From the NCBI RefSeq assembly GCF_042610495.1, contig NZ_JBHGAP010000012.1:62001-126000 (forward strand): a stretch of DNA of 64,000 bases, read 5' to 3'. This DNA is from RU20A sp042610495 (GTDB lineage Bacteria; Pseudomonadota; Alphaproteobacteria; Rhizobiales; Rhizobiaceae). The notes beneath the pieces were generated by a model that made no database searches, had not been told where the DNA came from, and worked only from the letters and a program-made list of their open reading frames with translations. The stretch's first letter is position 1; the number at the start of each line of letters is the position of its first letter. Of this stretch, positions 59,299 through 64,000 are shown one piece after another. The position numbers and the translations under genes were made by a program.

Positions 59299-61244
59299 GC
59301 ATTCAAGTAAGAGGTATTGCGATCTATTCGAGAAGCGGCGAGAAGCGAGAAACTCGTTTTAAACTGAATTCTCTAAATGTCGTGACAGGTGCTTCGAAGA
59401 CGGGCAAATCCGCCCTGCTCGATATTGTGGACTTCTGCTGGGGCCGAGATGAATGCACTGTGCCACGAGGTGAGATCCGAAATGGCGTCTCTTGGTTCGC
59501 GGTCCTATTCGACAATGCCGGCGAGGGTATCCTTGTCGCGCGGCATAATCCGGGACCATCCGGCAATGACGGCGACGAAATCTACTTCGAGCGAAATGTT
59601 GAAGAGTTCCCAGACGCGCCAACGGAATTCGTGAAAAACATGACCGCCGCTGCTCTCCGGAGCAAGTTCAGCGGAATTCTGGGGATCGCGGAAAATCTCT
59701 CCGATCCGGAACCGGCAGCAAACAGGCGGCAGGTCGAGGCGTCAGCCGGCCAAGCGATATTCTTTTCGCTGCAAGCACAAGATGAAATTGCCAGTCGGCG
59801 TCTCCTGTTTCACAGGCAGGGCGAAACAGGGATCGCGCAGGCGATACGCGACACATTCCCGTATTTCCTTGGGGCGATGGGGGAGGACTATTTTCTTAAA
59901 AAGAAGCGTCTGGATGATGCAAAATTTAGGCTGAGAAAGCTCGAGCGTGAACTTACCGAAGCACGAGCTCTCGCAAACGAAGCGTCAGGCACCGCCATCT
60001 CGCTCGTTTCGGAAGCGCGACGTGTTGGGTTGCTGGACTCAAATGCGTTTGCAGAGACGCCTGACGCCGCGAGAGAAATGCTGCGACAGGCGGCGATACC
60101 CCGATCGCTTTCCTATGCCACACTCGCCAATCCGGAGGCAGATCTTGCCGATCTAGAGGATCGTCGACGACAGTTGCGGTCAGAACTTCAAGAAATTAGG
60201 GAGGAGATAAAGCAGTTGAATCGGCTCGTCAGCGATGCGTCGGCATTCGAACGAGAGGCTGACGAACAGCGTGTTCGCTTGGCATCCATCGAACTTTTGG
60301 TCACGGCTGACGGGTCACACGATACCTGCCCTCTCTGCGAAAGCCATCTCAAGACACCGGTGCCAACCGTTGATGACATGAGGCGGTCACTGTCGGGTCT
60401 CGAACTTCAGTTACGGTCGGTTCGCAAGGACAGCCCGCGAGTTCAGGCGCGTATCAGCGATCTTGAAGCGATGCGAACGCAACGAGAGGTCGAGCTGGAA
60501 ACCGTACAGACTGATATCACTACCAGAATTGCTGAAAATGAGCGCCTACGAATAGAGCAAGATCAATTTACGGAGCAGGCGCGCGTTGCCGGTCGCATCA
60601 GTTATTATCTCGATAATGTTCGGATAGTTGCAGAAGACAATGGGCTTCGGCTGCGTGTAGCCAGAGTTCAAGCGGAGGTCGACGCGCTCAATGCCGAACT
60701 TGACCAAGACGCTTTGAATGAGCGAGTGAGCAGTGCGATCAGTGTTGTGGGCCGCGATCTCACAACGTTTGCCACTGCCCTTCGTCTGGAGCACGGCGAG
60801 AATTCTTTGCGAATCGATCTGCGCAATCTCACCGTTGTCGCCGATACGATTCACGGTCCACTGCCTCTGGCGCAAATTGGCAGCGGTGAAAATTGGGTTG
60901 GGTACCATGTTGCCGCTCATTTAGCGTTACATCGTCTCTTCCGCGCTCGGGCAAGACCAGTTCCCGCCTTTCTGATGTTGGATCAGCCTTCCCAGGCTCA
61001 CTATCCACCAGAGCGTGACTTAGGGCAGATTTCAGGTAGCGAAGACGAGGACCAGGTCGCCGTCGCGCGGCTCTATCGCGTGCTGTATGACTACTGCGCC
61101 GACCCAAACCAAAATATGCAGATCATTGTCGCGGACCATGTTGAGCTCCTCGATGAATGGTTCCGGTCAATTATTGCTGAACGCTGGCGTGACGGTATCA
61201 AGTTGGTTCCGTTGTCCTGGTCCACGACCAGCGAGGATCAATGA
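59295..61244 (+). CDS. ABC-three-component system ATPase (DUF3732, Rad50-like)
   Basis: A 649-residue SMC/Rad50-like ATPase. Walker A GASKTGKSA (32-40, Lys38) is followed by FCWGRDECTVPRG, long coiled coils (about 205-330 and 365-480) and a central zinc-hook motif CPLC (345-348). The C-terminal half has signature-like GSGENWVGYH, Walker B AFLMLDQPSQAHYP (Asp563, with Gln564 where Glu is usual) and H-loop ADHVE (His615). The LDQPSQ ending is typical of DUF3732. In ABC-3C systems the ATPase is believed to sense nucleic acid or invader structures and license the effector. Confidence 0.85.
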   Translation: MSIQVRGIAIYSRSGEKRETRFKLNSLNVVTGASKTGKSALLDIVDFCWGRDECTVPRGEIRNGVSWFAVLFDNAGEGILVARHNPGPSGNDGDEIYFERNVEEFPDAPTEFVKNMTAAALRSKFSGILGIAENLSDPEPAANRRQVEASAGQAIFFSLQAQDEIASRRLLFHRQGETGIAQAIRDTFPYFLGAMGEDYFLKKKRLDDAKFRLRKLERELTEARALANEASGTAISLVSEARRVGLLDSNAFAETPDAAREMLRQAAIPRSLSYATLANPEADLADLEDRRRQLRSELQEIREEIKQLNRLVSDASAFEREADEQRVRLASIELLVTADGSHDTCPLCESHLKTPVPTVDDMRRSLSGLELQLRSVRKDSPRVQARISDLEAMRTQREVELETVQTDITTRIAENERLRIEQDQFTEQARVAGRISYYLDNVRIVAEDNGLRLRVARVQAEVDALNAELDQDALNERVSSAISVVGRDLTTFATALRLEHGENSLRIDLRNLTVVADTIHGPLPLAQIGSGENWVGYHVAAHLALHRLFRARARPVPAFLMLDQPSQAHYPPERDLGQISGSEDEDQVAVARLYRVLYDYCADPNQNMQIIVADHVELLDEWFRSIIAERWRDGIKLVPLSWSTTSEDQ

Positions 61245-61273
61245 CAAGTTCGATCAAATAGATCGATATCACA

Positions 61274-64000
61274 TTAGCGCAGCAGCTCTGGCAGATCGTA
61301 AAGGAGCCTGAGCGCTTCGGGCCAGCCCGCATCGGAGAACAGCCGAAGGATCTCGACGAGTGCGGCGCGGCGGGCGTCATTCTCGAAGAGAGAGCGGTGA
61401 TCCGCGATATAGCGCGTGATGATCTGAACTATGATTCCGGTAGCCAGGCTCTCGTGGTGATAGCCCTCCCGCCTTCCGGCGCCAACCAATAAGCCATATA
61501 GCGCATCGAAGACGCCTGCGGGATTGCCGGGGATGAGGTATTCATAAAGTTCGACCAGATAATGCTGGGTCGAGGGCTCGTAGGAATTCGCGAGCAGGTT
61601 CAGCATCGGCTGGTAGTCGCGCATGAACCGCTGCATCGCATCTGCACTTTCGAGGCCGCCATTCGGTTCGCCGCTATCAGTGTGAGCCCCGGAACCGAAA
61701 TAGAGCTGGCTCATCAGATGATGTATCACATCCTCGGCCGCGCGGTATGTCGCTATCCCGGCCTCTCGATCGGCGCCCTCAACACGCTCTATCATCACCG
61801 CAGTGTGGCTCTGCGCAGCGGCAGCTGAGCATGTTTCGAGAATAGCCATAGCCGCTTGCTGTGCGCGATCGGTGAGGGCCGGGTCGTGATCCTCGCCTGC
61901 GGCATATCGAGCGAAAAACGCTTCGCGCAGCGGCGAGAGGAAAGCCATCATCAGGCCGCGATTGGCAGCAGGGTCGGTCGTCCAATCAGTCAGCCAGCCC
62001 AACGCTTTCGGCCGTTCCTGTCGAACCCAAAGCTGAGCAGCAAGCCCGCCAAGCATTTCAGACAATTGATCGCGGCTGGATTCGTTTTGACGCTCAAAGC
62101 CATGACGTCGGGAAAGTGCGATCTCGATAGTCATTTCGCAGCGTTCCACTTCATGCCAAGTAAAACGATACAGGACATTACCCAGGAAGAACGCGAGAAC
62201 CTCGAGATTTGGCTCGTCGCGCGCAACGCGCTCTGCGAGCGCCCACATCCTCTCCGGCGCGATCCGGCTTAAGACCTGAAGGTTCTGAGCGGCCTGGAGC
62301 CGGACCGACGGGATAGGGTCTGCCAGAATTGCATCGAACATATCGACGATTTCGGGGTGCGCTTCGCCGAATTTGTCCGCCAGACTCACGTAGGCGTTCG
62401 CCGCATAGACCCGCACCTCCCAATTGCCCCAACTATTAGCGGAATTCCCGGATTCCCGGAGTTCCGGGTAACGGCTTGCCCAGAGGCGGCGAAGCACGGA
62501 CAGGAAAGCCTCTATCGACGGCAACCCTTCGGCGCCGGGGGTATAGGCGTTGCTGCCCGCGATGCGTTCGGCAGCATTACTGATGTGGCCCCATACGGGC
62601 TGTTCCGTTTTCTCGTGCAGGAAAGCCGCATTGGCGTCGTACATGACGATTGCGGCTTCCGTTGCTGCCCATAACGCGGCAAGCGCGGCGGCATCGCTGG
62701 TCGATGGTGTCCGGTTGACAAGATCATGCAGCGCCTCCGACTGAGCGACCATCTGTGCGTCGGGGCCTTCGTCAACATTCACGCCATCCCGGGCGAGGAT
62801 ACGGCGAGTGATGCCGGTTGAAGAGCCGGAGGTGATGGTCATGGAGCGAAGTGGGGCATTTCCGTTGAGTTGGTTTGCATCGGCCAGTTCCGTTCGCAGC
62901 GAGCGCATCGCGTCCGTTGCGAGCAACGTTTCGTCGACGGATGAGAGAAACCGGCTCAACGCATGTGTCCACCAGCGCTGCTGCCGTTCCTCGGTGAATA
63001 GATCCGGGCGCGTCGCTTCGGTCTCAAAGGCTCGGCGGTCCTCGACCGGACGGGACGGATATGCGGCGGCAAGAAAGCGAACGGCATCACGAATCGTGTC
63101 CTGATGGGCAAGAACCGTCACGTTGCTCGCAAAGGGCCATAGCTCGTTCGCAACGTCCGCGACGCGCTCTGTGCCGACCCCGAGGAGCCGAGCCCACACT
63201 GCGGAGCTGGAGTAGCTGGAGGCAGCCGCTTCGATGCTCTCGACAAACGCTGCAGGCGTACAAGTGCGTAGGAAGACAACGTAGTGTGCCAGCGGATTAT
63301 GATCCGGGTTACCGTGGGTTTGATCCGGGTCGTCCCACGCATTCAAAGCGTACTCATTACCGAGAAGATCGAAGGAAATGCCTTCCGAAATGCTCACCCT
63401 TTCGCACTCATCGCCGTAGGGTTTGTCACGATCGATGCTGCCGACCGCGGCCTCGATCACGAGGCGGGTGCCGAGCCGTGGCGACATCTCCAGAAGTCGG
63501 CCGAGGCGCCGGGCGAGATGGTATCGGCAGTGTTGATAGTCCTGGCGGCGATTGGATGCGAGGGGCAGGATTCTGCTCGGCCGTCCTCCGAAATGCGACA
63601 CGCTTTGATCGGAGATGTCGCGCATATAGAGCACGCGATAAATCTCGATTGCGAACTCCCCATCCGAGCGGGCGATCGGCATGATCTGCTCGGCAAGCCA
63701 TGGGGCTTCTTCATCGGCATGATCTGAAAACCTCGGATCGCGCAAAATTCGGTCGAGGAGGGAACGCGACGCTGCGGGATCAGAGGCGAAACTCTTGCCC
63801 ACGCACCGGATTGCGTTGGTAGCCGTCAGCTGCATAGGCGGGTCGGCATTCCAGGCCAGAGCCAAAAGCGCTCTTGCGGCCCGACCGAAGACGGCCAGCA
63901 ATGCGGGTTCGGAGAGCTCATCCCTCTCGAACAACATCATAAGCAGCAATCGCGTAGCGTCGGAAAGATCACGAATGCCGGTCGCAATGGCAGCATCGGC
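61274..64000 (-). CDS. Large HEAT/ARM-like helical-repeat protein (5' end outside window)
   Basis: The frame is open from the stop at 61274 through the right edge, giving at least 908 residues, and the start is beyond the window; the TTG at 63949 is only an internal codon. The sequence is almost wholly alpha-helical. Clear HEAT-type repeats include SWGNWEVRVYAANAYVSLAD and DPIPSVRLQAAQNLQVL; the conserved Pro/Val-Arg pattern is visible. No catalytic motif is seen in this part; an N-terminal ATPase or effector domain could lie outside. It converges on the ABC-3C ATPase with a 29-bp gap. Function unknown. Confidence 0.7.
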   Translation of the reverse strand, partial: ADAAIATGIRDLSDATRLLLMMLFERDELSEPALLAVFGRAARALLALAWNADPPMQLTATNAIRCVGKSFASDPAASRSLLDRILRDPRFSDHADEEAPWLAEQIMPIARSDGEFAIEIYRVLYMRDISDQSVSHFGGRPSRILPLASNRRQDYQHCRYHLARRLGRLLEMSPRLGTRLVIEAAVGSIDRDKPYGDECERVSISEGISFDLLGNEYALNAWDDPDQTHGNPDHNPLAHYVVFLRTCTPAAFVESIEAAASSYSSSAVWARLLGVGTERVADVANELWPFASNVTVLAHQDTIRDAVRFLAAAYPSRPVEDRRAFETEATRPDLFTEERQQRWWTHALSRFLSSVDETLLATDAMRSLRTELADANQLNGNAPLRSMTITSGSSTGITRRILARDGVNVDEGPDAQMVAQSEALHDLVNRTPSTSDAAALAALWAATEAAIVMYDANAAFLHEKTEQPVWGHISNAAERIAGSNAYTPGAEGLPSIEAFLSVLRRLWASRYPELRESGNSANSWGNWEVRVYAANAYVSLADKFGEAHPEIVDMFDAILADPIPSVRLQAAQNLQVLSRIAPERMWALAERVARDEPNLEVLAFFLGNVLYRFTWHEVERCEMTIEIALSRRHGFERQNESSRDQLSEMLGGLAAQLWVRQERPKALGWLTDWTTDPAANRGLMMAFLSPLREAFFARYAAGEDHDPALTDRAQQAAMAILETCSAAAAQSHTAVMIERVEGADREAGIATYRAAEDVIHHLMSQLYFGSGAHTDSGEPNGGLESADAMQRFMRDYQPMLNLLANSYEPSTQHYLVELYEYLIPGNPAGVFDALYGLLVGAGRREGYHHESLATGIIVQIITRYIADHRSLFENDARRAALVEILRLFSDAGWPEALRLLYDLPELLR

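Noticed and set aside
61274..63949. Treating the TTG at 63949 as the true start of the HEAT-repeat protein
   Set aside because: The frame stays open with helical, protein-like sequence to the window edge and no ribosome site precedes that TTG, so the gene is taken as truncated by the window.

Overview
The window is high-GC, densely packed DNA from an alphaproteobacterium of the Rhizobiales, most likely Rhizobiaceae (Rhizobium, Agrobacterium, Sinorhizobium or Shinella type). It belongs to a large secondary replicon, because a complete repABC replication and partition cassette (50623-54234) lies inside it. Most of the window is catabolic: five ABC uptake systems of different families, each with its own enzymes and regulator. 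No tRNA, rRNA, CRISPR array or insertion sequence was seen.

Layout. (1) 1-1448: the end of a polyamine-type ABC operon read leftwards, with an XRE-cupin regulator whose start lies beside a 23-bp palindrome. (2) 1976-11873: a sugar or polyol ABC operon (Tat-exported binding protein, two permeases, ATPase), then a transglutaminase-like protein, an FGGY kinase, a VOC protein, an ABM monooxygenase, an MBL-like protein with a degenerate metal motif, and an LVIVD beta-propeller protein. (3) 11968-23717: a SorC-type regulator divergent from a ribose-type ABC transporter, followed by thiamine-dependent E1 alpha and beta, an AcoC-like E2 with two lipoyl domains and an alpha/beta hydrolase, an AhpD-like protein, a second FGGY kinase and two SDR dehydrogenases. 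(4) 23756-29219: a LysR regulator divergent from a 5-oxoprolinase set (pxpA, biotin carrier, biotin carboxylase, pxpB, pxpC). (5) 29289-42833: a GntR regulator with two winged helices, divergent from a polyamine-type ABC cluster with two ATPases, two SDRs, a polysaccharide-deacetylase-fold hydrolase that looks like a cyclic imidase, a CobW metallochaperone, a binding protein without a signal peptide, and an amidase. I read this as a possible imide to half-amide to diacid pathway. (6) 42991-50034: a LacI-regulated system that imports and hydrolyses sucrose or fructo-oligosaccharide (GH32).

(7) 50035-57438 is the plasmid backbone: repA, repB, an antisense ctRNA, repC with an AT-rich presumed origin, a tyrosine recombinase behind vapBC, and an RHE_PE00001-type gene. 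(8) 57587-61244 is a three-gene block with lower GC that I recognise as an ABC-three-component (ABC-3C) conflict system: a PD-(D/E)xK-like nuclease fused to an ABC-3C C-terminal domain, a small middle component, and a Rad50-like DUF3732 ATPase with a CxxC hook. A large HEAT-repeat protein, cut by the window end, converges on it.

The strongest candidates for little-described biology are the ABC-3C locus, the imidase/half-amidase cluster, the E1/E2 sugar operon, the tandem-HTH GntR with its paired operators, and the GC-rich hairpins that follow four separate binding-protein genes. Sequence motifs were read directly; family names come from remembered family features, and pathways are inference.
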